This document shows positions 10,170 to 22,767 of a stretch of 64,000 nt of DNA, piece after piece. Location: the NCBI RefSeq assembly GCF_023101765.2, contig NC_064216.1, positions 5,546,501-5,610,500 of the forward strand. Reading direction: 5' to 3'. The stretch is from Spodoptera frugiperda. Lineage: Eukaryota > Arthropoda > Insecta > Lepidoptera > Noctuidae. The translations under genes were made by a program, and so were the position numbers. How positions within the stretch are numbered: the first letter of the stretch is position 1; every line of letters starts with the position of its first letter. The notes under the pieces are model-generated. The model was not told the origin of the DNA, ran no database searches, and saw nothing but the letters and a program-made list of their open reading frames with translations.

Positions 10170-12714
10170 ATAACTTGAAGTACTAGTAATTATGGTGACG
10201 TTTCGTCATTGTTTACATCGGTAAGAAGTTAGGTTTGACTATACCTACTGTTTCCTTGAAACGCAAACATTTTCCTGTAACCTATACCTAACCTACACGT
10301 AGGCAGCAAAATTAAAAGAAAAGTAGGTACACGTACAACAATTTATGTACCTAATTAAGTAAGGTTGACTTAATTTCTAAAGCCAGGCATTAAGCGCCAC
10401 ATTAAAAAATCTCTTCGCTCTATTTTTTCTAATAATTTCAAGTTCATTGCAACGCTAAAAAGCGTAGACCATTACCTTTTTAAGGGTCAGTGGGCACTCA
10501 GTTCGTTAGCTTCGTACATTGTAGAAATAATCGACGGAAGCAAGACTATGAAGCGATAAAGAGAAGGCGGGCAACCGGATGCCTTGCAGGGGTGTCAAGC
10601 AGACCATATCGGAGAAAAACCACGAATCGTGACGCCAACGATAGGCTTCGCACTTGTCGACGTAACCGCTTTTTTATTCGAAAAAGAAAATATTTTTTAT
10701 TGAAGTTATGAGCCTTTAGCACCCCTAGTAGGTGTAAATAAATAGAGGCGTAGCGATTGGCTCTTGTTTTATCTCTAGCATCAAAACAATGGTCTTGTCT
10801 TATCTAGATTTGGCGTCAGCACTCCACTAATAGACTCTTTGAAAAAAATGTCATTAAATCGTGTCGCAGCATTTACCTAATTCGTAATGAACTATAATCA
10901 CATAAGCTTATTAACATAAAACTATTATTTATTACCATATATTATACATTATGTATTAATCTGAAAATCTTATAAAGGGCCCATTATTTCACTTAGAGTG
11001 CTATAATAAAAATAACAAAATAATCCGAGCATGAAAAATAATACATTAACCATGTCGCGTGACTAAAAGCTACCTATTTTGAGTAACAAGCACAAAGGAA
11101 ATTCAATAATAATAACTCACCCAATTTGTAAATTCTGAATTGATTTACTTACCTGCTTAGGTACTGGGAATATTTTTGGATAATATCATAATATCGTTCA
11201 AGTTAATTCTATTTTGTTACTTGTTGTACCTTTGTCTACAGACGAGTACAAGATTTCAATATTTGTAACAAACTTGTCTTGAATTAGTAACTAATATTAC
11301 AGATTTAGTCCTTAAACTGGCATAATATACAGTTAGAAAATCCAATCTACATGTCTATTTTTTTCAACCAGATATTTATTAGTTACATAACCATCAGCAA
11401 GAACACCCTTTCTTTTGAACAGATTGCCTATATTGTCCTAACATTCCTTAGCGACATCCCATCACATTTGCATATTCAAAACATTTTGATCTTCTACAGA
11501 AATTCCAACATGGCGATCAAGCTAATCTGTTACGACATTTTAATTAACCGAGTGATATTAAACAAAAGCGGTCTCAATATTTTTCTTCCCCTCAGATTAA
11601 CATCTTTTGCATATTCATAAAGAACAAACGTTTTCTTGGCCATATTTTAACTAAGTAATATTGAATATTTTCGGTTAATTATACTTTTAAAATTTCCTTG
11701 TCTGAATGTAATGTTTTGCGTAAAGATGAATACTGAAATATAATGTTCCTTCCATTTTGTTCGTCGAATTCTTTGTTCGTATTTTTATCTTTTCTATTTG
11801 CAAGTCCATTATCTTGTGAGGGTTGTAAACAATTAGATCTTTAGTGACAATATTATCAACTATTTTTAGTTTTACTTATCAGTTGCTTGGTGGCCCTAAT
11901 TTATTTATTTACGGCTACTTTACTCTCTAGGTTAGACCACTTAAGTATACCCACTCCTCCTTTCGGGGCCACCTGCGTAATGCTATGTGGGTACAAAATA
12001 GGTGAGTAGAATTTTGACAATGAATCTTTGTTTACCAAAGAGCAAATAAGGATAAAAAATCCCGCACTGATCTGATTCGGGGTTTTTATAGTTATCAAAC
12101 AGGCATTGTCAATGCTTGCACTGTTTGGAATCACATTTCACAAAATTACCTGCATGTATTTTGTTTCGATTCATCAATTGTATGTTTTCCTTTTTGTCAT
12201 CTTTATTAATTTCATTTATTTCTCTACTAAATCTATGATACTTTGATTACTATTACTTACGAAAATAGCCCTCAAATAAAGTGATTAATTCACTTACACG
12301 ATTAGCCATTACTTTCATACTAATTGTTGCACATAGTTCTTGAAGAGAATTTTACGCATTCCCATTCAGTTAATGGAGCTCTGTGTTATTATTAGATATT
12401 TATTTATTTTTCTTTCTTTCGGATATGTTTGGAACGGAAATGTGCATTAGCTTATAAATGAACTCTATCCTTTGTCCGTAGTTCCACGAACATAGTTTTA
12501 ACGTCCCTTTATAAAATAAGCTGTATTGTTTATAAGAAGATGACGACAGATTTAAAATTTCCTGAAATAAATGACTTTTGTTCGTCTATTTTTAGTTTTA
12601 CTATGAAATTGGAATTAGATTGTGAAGTTAATTCTATAAGCGAAGTTCAAGGATTAAGAGATCAGTGTTCAGAAGAAGTGTCGTTACGACAGAACAGAAT
12701 ACATTTTTGTGACC
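10170..12714. other. Intronic DNA, no exon seen
   Basis: AT-rich apart from a slightly GC-richer patch at 10490-10711, whose 73-codon + frame starts at GTG and is Arg-rich. It has no recognisable domain or splice support and may be decayed transposon. Frames at 11351-11620 (+), 11901-12134 (-) and 12540-12761 (+) are likewise unsupported; the last runs into the repeat that follows. Confidence 0.45.
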
Positions 12715-12965
12715 ACCCCTATTCTTTTTGTGGGTATCGTAACAAGGGACTTCACTGGTAGAGACCCGGTAATCCAGCAGGTTGAGAGAAGTTCAACATC
12801 CAATTACTTCTCCCGCATTGGGTGAGGTAAGAGGGAGTGTCAGACTCTTACTGAATAAATACCACCCCGTTCCTACTCCTGGTTTTCAAGCCAGAGCGCC
12901 GGTAATCCGCTAGGCAGTCCGCAGCTCATGAGAGTCCTGTAGGCTGCCTAACTCATTGTAATAAA
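12715..12965 (+). repeat. Dispersed repeat family A, copy 1
   Basis: The core 12798-12925 contains CAATTACTTCTCCCGCATTG, GTGTCAGACTCTTACTG, CCACCCCGTTCCTACTCCTG, AGCCAGAGCGCCGGTAATCC and GCTAGGCAGTCCGCAG. The same word order is present at 28409-28529 (same strand) and, reversed, at 51125-51258. It is non-coding and GC-richer than its surroundings. I recognise it as a high-copy repeat of noctuid-type moth genomes; its transposon class is not evident from the sequence. Confidence 0.7.
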
Positions 12966-14049
12966 ATTAAGAAGGTACAATGGAGTTGGCATATCCATTG
13001 TGTTGGTGTATAAAAATCCCAAAATAAATAAACAGAAAGGAATTCTTATAAGTATAATACATATGTAATACAATTAAAATAGGAATTTATAATTGCTATC
13101 AATTTTCATTTGAATTTCAACCGTCTAAATTAGGGTTGTTAGACTAAAAATGTAAACATTACTATCTTAGAATGTGACATGGGAACTGGCCTATTTAATG
13201 TCATGTACCTTAGGTATTTGTAATGGAATCTTGGTGAATGCTGGGAATATAATAGACAAGTAAATATTTACTCGGACTAACAATTAGTTAATTGGTACGC
13301 TGTTTACTAATTGATATTGTCATTAGTCATATTATAGTGTTATAAGTACTTATTGTGAATACTAAGTAATTATTTAAATGATGGAAAAATTATGCGATAC
13401 CTATTTATGTGTTTATGTAGGTAGGTTCATATATGCATGGTATTTTTTATATTTAGCTATTGTTGTAGGTATTATTGACGGTAATTTCCTTACACATAAT
13501 ATTATGTATGAAATAAAACAAAACACTGGTGCTACGGTAGAATACCAATCACATATTTTTATAGGCCAGACGCCGGCCAAAATTCCTGATTTTTTGCTAC
13601 AAAAAAAATCGCAGTCCCTATTCATACTTTGCTTAACGAACTCATAGTCTGGAGACAGACAACCACTCAACACGAAACAAAAAACTTAAGAACAATAAGT
13701 TTAGAAATGCCGATTTGTTACAAGTTTGGCATTCTTTTTTTGGACTCTAAGTCCGTATGTACATCGTATTATATGTGACATCCATACATATGTATACAAA
13801 CATTGTATATTAAATGACGTCATAATGAGAAAGTATACGAATAAAAGTCCCTGGCCATCATCACTTTGGCTTATGAAACACCACCATCAAAAACACTATC
13901 ACTTCATTCCTAATTTGTATGCAGCAATTAAATAACAGTGTGACTTAATCACAAATCGATTGTTAGCACACGACTAACTAATCGATTATTATCATGCGTT
14001 GATTGGTTTGTTTGTCGAATTCACAAGTACAAATTTGTTGTTGCCATGC
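12966..14049. other. Intronic DNA, no exon seen
   Basis: Both strands carry an open frame of 80-90 codons around 13378-13673. The more GC-rich half (13540-13680, with CCAGACGCCGGCCAAAATTC) looks like old repeat rather than gene. No splice-supported exon is present. Confidence 0.4.
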
Positions 14050-14136
14050 TGTATAGTCTAGGCAGGACTAAAGAGGACTTTGTTCAGCAGTGGACGTTTC
14101 TCGACGTACCATCACTATACTGATCATCATCAGCCG
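14050..14136 (+). repeat. LINE 3'-tail-like fragment (CAGCAGTGGAC...ATCATCATCAGCC)
   Basis: GTTCAGCAGTGGACGTTTCT, followed after a short gap by CTGATCATCATCAGCC, is the wording of a common lepidopteran non-LTR retrotransposon 3' end. Related fragments lie at 33985-34065 and 39879-39985. It is degraded and non-coding. Confidence 0.45.
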
Positions 14137-15437
14137 AGAGATTCCGTTAGTAGGTACATGGGTACCTAGTAACGGGAGCTTCTGATATGAATTTGCCAGT
14201 TTTTGATAAAGTAAGATCGTAACCAGGTTTATTGCAGCTGGAGATGTGACATATTATGTGTTAGATTTATCTATAAATATTTTCGGTATATATTGTGTCC
14301 TAAGATCCATATGCGATCTCATCCAAAACATCCAGTACCTCTATTATTTACGTTTGAATTAATATCACAAGCGCCTTTCCAATAAAACTTAGATATTATC
14401 AAAATATTGTTACAAACAATACAAATGACAGGATATTAAAAGCGTGTTCCGAGAAATTTCCAACAAACTGGCGTCAACAGTGACGCAGTTATGACGGAAA
14501 TAAACTTCTAAGTGTCAAGTCACATAACCTGGAACACACATACATGTAACAAAATGTAGACAACAGCACACCAAGCTACCCAAAATTTACAATATCCGTC
14601 AAAACAATTTCAACTTTATTGCAAAATAACATGGTTGAAAGTCAACATCAAATTAAGAATGCATGCAAATATAATGCAATAAATTATCGCTCAGCAAGGA
14701 AAGCGAAACATCCATAATACATCACTTGAAAATTACGCAAACAGACATTCGTAACAATTACAGAAAAAAAATTTATGAATTTTCTACGCATACGAGTAAA
14801 AAGGTTTCTTTTGCTAGCAATTTTGTTCACATTCATCCAGAAAGATTTTGTTAAGAACATCGGTACTTCCAACTAAGATTACTTGCACACGAAATAGAAA
14901 AACGTGCACATCATTTTTAGCACGAGTTAAAGTGGACTTAATGCCTGAGGCATAGTCTCCCAGTCAACCTATATCAGTAGTAGTAAGATTTCATCTTTAT
15001 TCATAGCAATTCTAATATCGATAACCAAAAGTGACTCATACGAGACGAGAATTGGAAATGAGAACTGCCCTTGAACAGTATCAAACATTCTAGCCCAAAA
15101 TCCATTAATATACTTTTCAAATAAATTACTTTTTTAACTACAAATCCAAAGCAAGCTCATGTTGTACAATGCCCTATCCATGTCTACTAAGATAATGATT
15201 TCTTTTACATCGCTTAGCACAACAATAGCGGTTGAAACATTGCGATAGTCTTGCAGTGCAGACGTATCGTTTACGAGTACGAGCACAATAGTAGCTTCAA
15301 CAATGGCAACGTCATGCATGTTGTGTTCATAGTATCAAGTTGTGTAAATAATGAATACAGTTAATTCAAGTTTGTGATAAAACGTTTAAAAAGACGACTG
15401 AAATTAGGACAATACGAATCAGAATAGCCATAAATCA
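14137..15437. other. Intronic DNA, no exon seen
   Basis: No supportable exon. Small minus frames at 14684-14872 and 15134-15319 are chance. At about 14940 the words ATGCCTGAGGCATAGTCTCC and CAGTCAACC suggest a further old repeat, too short to classify. Confidence 0.4.
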
Positions 15438-15535
15438 GTCTTTGTGGATCACACAAAATAATTGTGCCACATGGGATTCAAACCACCAGGCCGCATGTCA
15501 CTTGTGCAGCAACCGATCGCCCACCCAAATTGCAA
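15438..15535 (-). mobile_element. tRNA-related SINE-like fragment
   Basis: Read on the minus strand, the segment has a tRNA-like layout: GGGTGGGCGATCGGTTGCTG, GTGACATGCGGCCTGGTGGT and a B-box-like GGTTTGAATCC (15474-15484). It continues into TTTTGTGTGATCCACAAA, a self-complementary end typical of a common moth repeat. It lacks a proper A box and a folded acceptor stem, so it is not a functional tRNA gene. Confidence 0.5.
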
Positions 15536-17709
15536 AATTTTTGGGTTAACGGATGGTCTATTGTTTAGCATTTTGCTACAAAATATAAAATGCCTCAGTG
15601 TTTTTTTGCACAGAAAACAATGCCTTTAACTATTATGGAGTACGATTTTGTGTTCAATATAGGGCAATAATTTCACCCCTATAACGTTGAACTAATAAAC
15701 GGAACTGGTGGAAAATAATACACATCTACCCACCCCTTTTGCGGAAAAAGCAGGCGCGGTGTTTGAGTAAACTCATTAATTTTTTTTGGTTTTTCTCAAA
15801 ACGGTAACTTGATTCAATGGAAATCAGACACCATGCATCAAATATTCTATGCAATCACATATTGGGACGGATGTTTGTGGTGAAGCCCATGGGGCCTAGC
15901 CCAGGAGACAAGTAACCTTATTAGAGAGATCTTGAAAACCCCGGGGAAAGAAACAAAAGTACAGTAAGTAAACAAAAGGCATGACTTTCTACATGTATTG
16001 TAATCACAGGTTGATGCTGTTGCTACCCACAGTAGATACATGCATGTTAAATTGAGCTTCTTAGAATCAAAGTGCGTCCACAATGCAATGCTAAATTATG
16101 TCACGAGCTCACGGACAAGCTTGATTCGGAGCTACGGTTTAATAGAACAATAGCTTAGTCAACGGTATTAACTAGCAAAGGCTTGTACTATTGACGGATG
16201 GCAAGTTCATACTTGAATATTGAATTCCTCCCACTACTGAATGCGAAAGTGTGGAACCAAGGACTATTGTATGTTTTGTTAGTGAAATTTTGTAAGATAG
16301 GACTGATTGTTTTAGTCTCTGAAACAAAAATAGTGATTTTAATTTTGTTGATGTAGGAAACCTTATTGTTATTAAAAACACAGATGGAAACAAAAACAAA
16401 TATCAAAAAGTTGAATCTGTACTCCATGAACTATGAAACACAAAAAAATGCAGACAGTGAAGAAATATTTTTAATTTAAGTAAATACACAGCACACCGCA
16501 TTGAAATGAATGCAAACGAGTGATATTCTGAATTTCGAAAGTCTTCGTTGCTTATATTCACGTAATGGAAGGAATATATTACCAGAATCCCGCTGTTTAC
16601 CGGAACGGACATGACGAACTGATGATTCAGATTTTAAAATTCGTTATTTTACTCTTAAATTCAGTTGTAATATAAACTTTAGAAGAGGTTCTTGGTATTA
16701 CAAACAGTTTATGGTGTATGTTCTCGTATCGTTGTACCTTTATTTCTAGGAAACCCCTTAGTATCGTCAAAGACTATTGTATGTTCACCTATGTCAATAC
16801 CAGATGTGTAGTTAGTAGCATTTACCTGAAGTCTGATTACGTCTGTCTGCAAACAGTTGCGATCTCCAATCGCACTAATTGCCCACTTAGTCGTCTTTGG
16901 AAATAGGCACATGAAACGTCTAATGCAGTGTGTTGTCAGGTATAATACGATAGTTTACGTTTTTGTCGTTTAGGTTCCTAAATGTCTTGGGTTTTTTTCA
17001 ATCAAGTCCGCATTCAAAATTTCTTACTAGGTTATTCTATTTTCGTCGGCGCTATTTCCGTCGCCTGCCTACTATCACGTTTCAAATATATAACATTGTC
17101 GATAGTTGTTATTCAAGTTAAAAGCGTGCCGTAAATAGACTTTTAGCTATTTCTTACTTGACATTCGATTCTACTTTCGATTACTGAGTCAATATCAATT
17201 TGAATTATTTCAGTGTTACTACGAATTCATTGTTTACAAGTACCTATTGGTGATTTATTTAGAACTTTGACGCGGGTATCGTAATTATGATTTCCTGATG
17301 CGATGACGCACATGACAATATTATTAGTCTGAAATTAGAACATTACAGAATATCAGTTTTATATCTAACCCAAATTACTTTGACATTTATTTGGCCTGTT
17401 TAACGAATGTGCCGTATAATTTGTATAACGCGCGTAATAAAGTTAGGCACACTCTAGTTGACACTGTGAAATGGGTTGACCAGTAACAAATTATTAATTT
17501 GATTAATTCAAATATAATTAAGTTCTGAAATAGATTCTGTGTCGGCCCACATCGTATTGCTATGTTATTATATTTGTGTACACAGCCAAAAGCTTTTAAC
17601 CTTGTACACACATATACGTTTATAATTGAAAACTAAATTATTGCTTTCTACAAAATACGACCTATTTCTATTTAATTGCGAATGAATCGTTTCAGGTATA
17701 TTAGGTATA
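15536..17709. other. Intronic DNA, no exon seen
   Basis: Several minus frames (15847-16083, 16172-16427, 16403-16612, 16709-16912) are open, but none has recognisable domains or matched splice sites. The 67-codon frame at 16709-16912 (-) has unusually protein-like composition (DIGEHTIVFDDTKGFPRNKG) and could be a transposon scrap. Confidence 0.4.
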
Positions 17710-17738
17710 ATTTTAGGTACAACTGTTGTACCTAAAAT
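17710..17738. repeat. 29-bp near-perfect palindrome
   Basis: ATTTTAGGTACAAC and its exact reverse complement GTTGTACCTAAAAT are separated by one base. It includes the AGGTAC/GTACCT word that is over-represented in lepidopteran DNA. It may be a cruciform-forming intronic site, a foldback remnant or a dimeric binding site. Confidence 0.8.
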
Positions 17739-20015
17739 CGACTAATTAACAAGATATCACTAGTTAACAAAACAAAGTTATAAAATTATATTGGGCATAA
17801 AGAAACGGAAGCACACACATTTACAACTACAACCAATGAAGTAATTGCAACAGACAATAGTTAAAAAGTTGAGTAAAAACCAACATCAGTTCTTTATTTC
17901 GCTATTTGTATGCTTTGCCTAATAACTTAGGTCTGCTATAGCCCAGGCTACCAAAAGAGACTTTAATTTAAAACGTTTGTCCATTATTTCTTCTATACAA
18001 TACAATTGGGACAAATTCCCATGTATTATCTGACCGGTCCTATAGACCTTTTTCGTAACAAGGCTACTCGTTGTGAGCGGCTGCGGTCACATAAAGAATG
18101 ACCTTGGATGCTGGAGCAATGAGCAAACCGCTTTATAGCTTGATAGCTAATGGAGGAATCGTGAATTTCGATGGAGCAATGTTTACTTTCGACGCGGTTA
18201 AGGGCACCTCGTAATAGGCTTGAAATTGTATTGTTTGAAAATTAAGGTGATTTTAATAAAGCTGTAGGTTGGACTCTAGAGGATTGTATTCGGAGATAAG
18301 TAAGTCGTTGTTTGGTTTCAATGTTGTATAAATAAACTGGTGTTTATGTACTGGATTTGACCGATTCTTGGACGTTGTGGGATGAAAATAATGTAGGTGG
18401 AGAATAAGTAACATAATATTCACGCATAATATTCCCTGAAGGGATAGTGCTAAGCTTGTTGAACACCCACTTTTCGACAGTTACCTGTAAGTGTTATAAA
18501 TAGCTTAAGCCAAGCCTGCAGCCTCTCCTGGTAAAATATCGTAGTACTGTCCTTTTACATACATTCTGCTTCGAACATTCAATTCCTCTTTTCGGGTATC
18601 GGAAAAATATACTTAAAGAAGATAAAAGGACAGGAGAAGCTTTTAACTCGGATGAAGATTCGATTGAACATTTTTCGTTTCTAATTAACAAATATCCGCA
18701 TTAAAAGAAACGTTAAACGTCTGACCAACTTACAGTTAGCAGCTAGGAATTCTATTTAGTTTTTAACGTTCGTGTTCATGGACGCCCACGCGAGAAATTA
18801 ATGTTTGAACAACGTCAAAAATATTAGTTAGTTTATTTAGATATTCTGAACATGCTAACAACAATGCGGCTTAGTAAATCTGCCAACATAATGGTGTTAA
18901 AAAATTGGCAGAAGCAACTCTATTTTTTCTACACGAAGGTAGTGAATTATCTGTTGGCAAGCACTACCGATCTGTTTATCAGATTAAAAAGGTTATGCGA
19001 GCAAACTAGTTTGTGGCGAACGTGAGCCAAATACAAATGCTACGGCATAAGGTTTCCTACCAAGTATTTCGAGTGCATTCGATATAAAAATGTTTATAGT
19101 TTTCCTTACATTTATTACCTAGTTTATCTTTTATCCTGACAGTATAATAATATGCTGTCTTTATAGCCCATGAGTTTCACAAAAGCTTTTTGCAAATTTT
19201 GTTTTCGTAGTTTCCGTCAGCATTTCATTTAACTATATTCCTTCTCGCTCCACGTTTTCTAGGGGTGTTAAAATATCTAAGGTTATTTTATATTTGTTTA
19301 CGGCAGCAAAAACTGATAAGAAGTAGTAAATATTTTAAAATGATTTGAAGTAATTACGTCTCTAATTATAGTGTTTAAGATTAATATCGTTTATCGTAGT
19401 TATTATTTAACTCATTCACACCAAGATTTGAACGATTAGATTAAAATAACTAGTAGCACTTATGTCCGTAGTATCTTCATAACCCATCGAAGTTAAGCTT
19501 TTTCAAGTGCCCTCTACTTCACTCAAGGAGTTCGGTGATAAAGACTTGAGTTTTTAGTATTCATTCACGTACTTCACATAGAGTGTGTATATTGTAATAA
19601 TCTTTGTTTAACAATGCTTGGGAACTTTTTGGTCTTTTGAAGGGCACGTTAAAATTACAATTTTTAAGAATGCACGGTTTCAATGGTAGGTTTGCATAAG
19701 TATTCTTTATTGGTCCAAATGAGCAAAGGGAGTAGGAATTTGGATTGAATTAAGAATAGAAAGCCGTTATTCAGAAGGCTATAAGTGCTATAAAACAGAT
19801 GATTATTCCGCAAATAGTTTGCTTCGTATGAACAAATCCACTTACGTTGTTGTAAATCAAGTGCCTTATGAGATTACTGCCTTCATACCACATTCGTCGA
19901 TTTCACAGTACCTTAGTGCTGCGAGGTGTATCAAATCGTTGTGTTCTGTGTAGCCTGGCTGGCTACATTTCAGACCTGTACTGCGTGGGCTATGCTCTAA
20001 CGACCGTCAAATGAG
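17739..20015. other. Intronic DNA, no exon seen
   Basis: No exon, RNA gene or classifiable repeat. A GTAAGT donor-like word near 18299 follows a short segment without convincing coding content. The minus frame at 18494-18691 is unsupported. Confidence 0.4.
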
Positions 20016-20042
20016 GCGCATGCACTTGCATAAGTGATGCGC
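20016..20042. repeat. GC-rich short hairpin
   Basis: GCGCAT-G-CACTT-GCAT-AAGTG-ATGCGC forms an 11-bp stem with one bulged base and a 4-nt loop. It stands in AT-rich DNA and is therefore conspicuous. No promoter or RNA gene signature was seen around it. Confidence 0.65.
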
Positions 20043-21834
20043 TGCTTACGTAATCACAAAAGCGTAGTGATGGACTTATGTTTAGTCAGGTCTCTTATAA
20101 CGAAACTGTTTATATTTTGGCCTTTAACACCAAAATTGTTACGCAAATCCACATAACAACACGTTACTTCCATACTAATCTTAGACATTGCATAAACTGT
20201 TTGATTAAGATTACGTTTTTACATATAAGTAAGCCACACTTTCTTGTTTCAATTTGTCTTATCGCGCTGCAGTTAGCTAATAAAGATAAGGCGATATTTT
20301 GAAACGTTGGAAACTATCGATAAATTGTAGCTCAACACTATTCAAACGTGATCTTCAGTATGCAGAATCGCATCCCTAGTCGATTCCACTGGCCCAATCA
20401 GTCACGTCTATTCAAACGTAGTGTGGGCTCGCTTACGAAATATTCTGATATGGAATATTCGCGTGTTTATGGTTGAAAAACACGCCTAATGATAATTGAT
20501 GTTTGAAGATACGTACGGCTCAGTTTAGCCACTAATGATTTCGCATGGAAATTTGTTTGATTACGTCGTTACTGCTAGGTTTTAATTAAATTGAATTTTT
20601 GGGTATACACATCTCGTTAGTGAGCTTTTGGCTTTTTAACTATAGTAATTACAGTAGTTGATCCTTTTCTTTTTCAAACACATAGTCCATTAAGGACTAT
20701 CGTTAACAAAATATTAATATGTTTGTTTTTAACTGACGATTACTTAATTAGTCGGCTCTGAGTTCCTTCATGTTTTTAATTTGACATCTTTCGGCGTAAG
20801 ACGCCATTAAAACCAGCCTGTATACAACAAAGAAGCCCTTGTCTCGTCAAGACCTCCCACTTTGCTCCATGTTTACCCAACAACAGTTTATTTCATATTC
20901 TCCTATAGTAATTTGACCTTTTTTGTGACAAATATATGCGGTACTCCACTGGGACGCCCCGCGGTTAGCCAAATGTTTTAAACAGTACCGCAGGACCAAA
21001 TGACGTGACATGAAAACGCAATTTGCACATTCTGTCTGATTTGAGGTTACAATTATAAACTAGGGCTGTAGACATATTTATTGTGATCCACACTACTGAC
21101 GATGATAAATAAAGTGATATATCTTTCGTGTTTTTTTTTCTTTCGATTGATATATGAATGAGTCTGCCACTGTTCTACTTATGCGGACGTGTAGTGCATG
21201 CATTAATTAAGTGATGTAACCAATCTACATTTATGTATGAATTATAAAATACTGCGTTATTTGTGCCGGAAAGTGAAAATTCTATTACATGAAAACTTCA
21301 TAGTTATTTATTACGATCTAATTAATTCAGATCAGAAAATTATTTAAGCGGTTGGTTACACGTAATGGCCAGTTAGGAACCATTATTATTGTATTCACTA
21401 ATGACTAATTGTTATTATCAAATAAATATATTGTTTCCTGTATAAACCTCATGAGGGAATTTTTGGATTTCATCCGCATTGCACTAAAATTCTAAATAAT
21501 ATATTGCACAGTTAATGTGCCTAATAACGGAGATCATTTATCCTGTAGACCAATTGTAAGGATTCCATTTTTGACGCTCATTCACCCAAGTAATAAAATA
21601 TCTACCCTCTGCCCACATTGCAATATTATATTCATGCTTTTTAGGAGCTATCACTCAATTGACAACACCACATCCTTCCTCCATTTATAAGGTATCTGTT
21701 TCCGCATCAAAGTTTGCAAGGAGCTTAATGAAATATTAATTAACAATTCACAAAATGGCATCTGCGCAAAAAACAACATAAAGTGTGCAAAAATTGCCAT
21801 CATCAATGGTAAGTTGGTTCAAATGTATTTTGGA
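20043..21834. other. Intronic DNA, no exon seen
   Basis: AT-rich non-coding DNA. The frame at 20078-20302 (+) shows no protein-like features. A locally GC-richer bit at 20935-21010 (ACGCCCCGCGG) has no open frame. Confidence 0.4.
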
Positions 21835-22096
21835 GTAATATGACCTTTATTGATTGGGACCACATCCTCCCTTTTGAGTACTTATGGGCTTCTTTCTCAG
21901 GGTCCTTGTCTTGGCTTCGGAAGTAAGAAGCAGTGTTAAGGGCACCTGTTGGTCCCTTTGTTTGAAGGGAGCCTCGATGTGGAACGATAGTGCCGGATGT
22001 TCCCACGCAAACGCATCCACGCCGAAATTCTATGGGACTTTTGCAACGGCTTTCATGGGGATGGGAAAATACATTTATGGGAAGTTGTTAGAATAG
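21835..22096 (-). repeat. Probable dispersed repeat, open on both strands
   Basis: The block reads, on the minus strand, AACATCCGGCACTATCGTTC, GAGGCTCCCTTCAAACAAAG, GGACCAACAGGTGCCCTTAA and GGAGGATGTGGTCCCAATCA. I believe this wording recurs in moth genomes, though no second copy is in this window. Frames of about 67-70 codons are open on both strands (21803-22006 and 21884-22096), which argues against either being a real exon. Composition changes abruptly at its edges. Confidence 0.35.
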
Positions 22097-22767
22097 TAAC
22101 AAAGATAATTGTTATTCTAATTAGTATTGTGTACAGGGAATGAAGGTTTGAATTTGTCTATCCTGAATTTCTAAGTTTAAGTCCTAAAATGGGTAATTTT
22201 TTGTTGAAAAATATTGTAAATATTTATGTAACTACATTTATTTTACTTTCTATGGATACATAACAAAGTAAAGTATACTGTTATAAAAATTTTCTACAAG
22301 TTGAATGTCGCACTAGCACAATAGAAAATCGCACTAGAAACGTTTGAAAAGTTTTTGTTGTCTTCTCCGGGTGTTACATTCACCTGTCTTGTCTCCATTG
22401 CATCGAGTGTGAAGGTTGAATTCTCTACTTGTCCCTGTCTACAATATAGCAATTATGTAGCGAAGAAAGAGACAAGAATTCTTCATCGCGCCTTTGTCAG
22501 CAGAAGCATGTGGCACGCGCCGCTCCATTCGGTTTCCGAACGTAAACCGGTGTAGACGTCGTGTTGTCTTCGACATTTTAATAATCGCGCTACGATCGTG
22601 TTTTGACAACTCCGTGTTTCGGAACTTTTTAAATATATTGGAATAGTGTTTGGAGTGATTGCAATTTATACGAGGGGTGTTAAAAAAAATACGAACTGTG
22701 TTTTATAAATATTGTGTGCTAAAAAGTTTAAGAACTGCATCTCGAGAAGTTTGTGAGTGAATTTATC

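Noticed and set aside
10490..10711. Arg-rich 73-codon + frame
   Set aside because: Starts with GTG, has no domain or splice support, and is probably decayed transposon or chance.
15474..15484. B-box-like GGTTTGAATCC (minus strand) as a tRNA gene
   Set aside because: No A box or acceptor stem pairing; it belongs to a SINE-like repeat.
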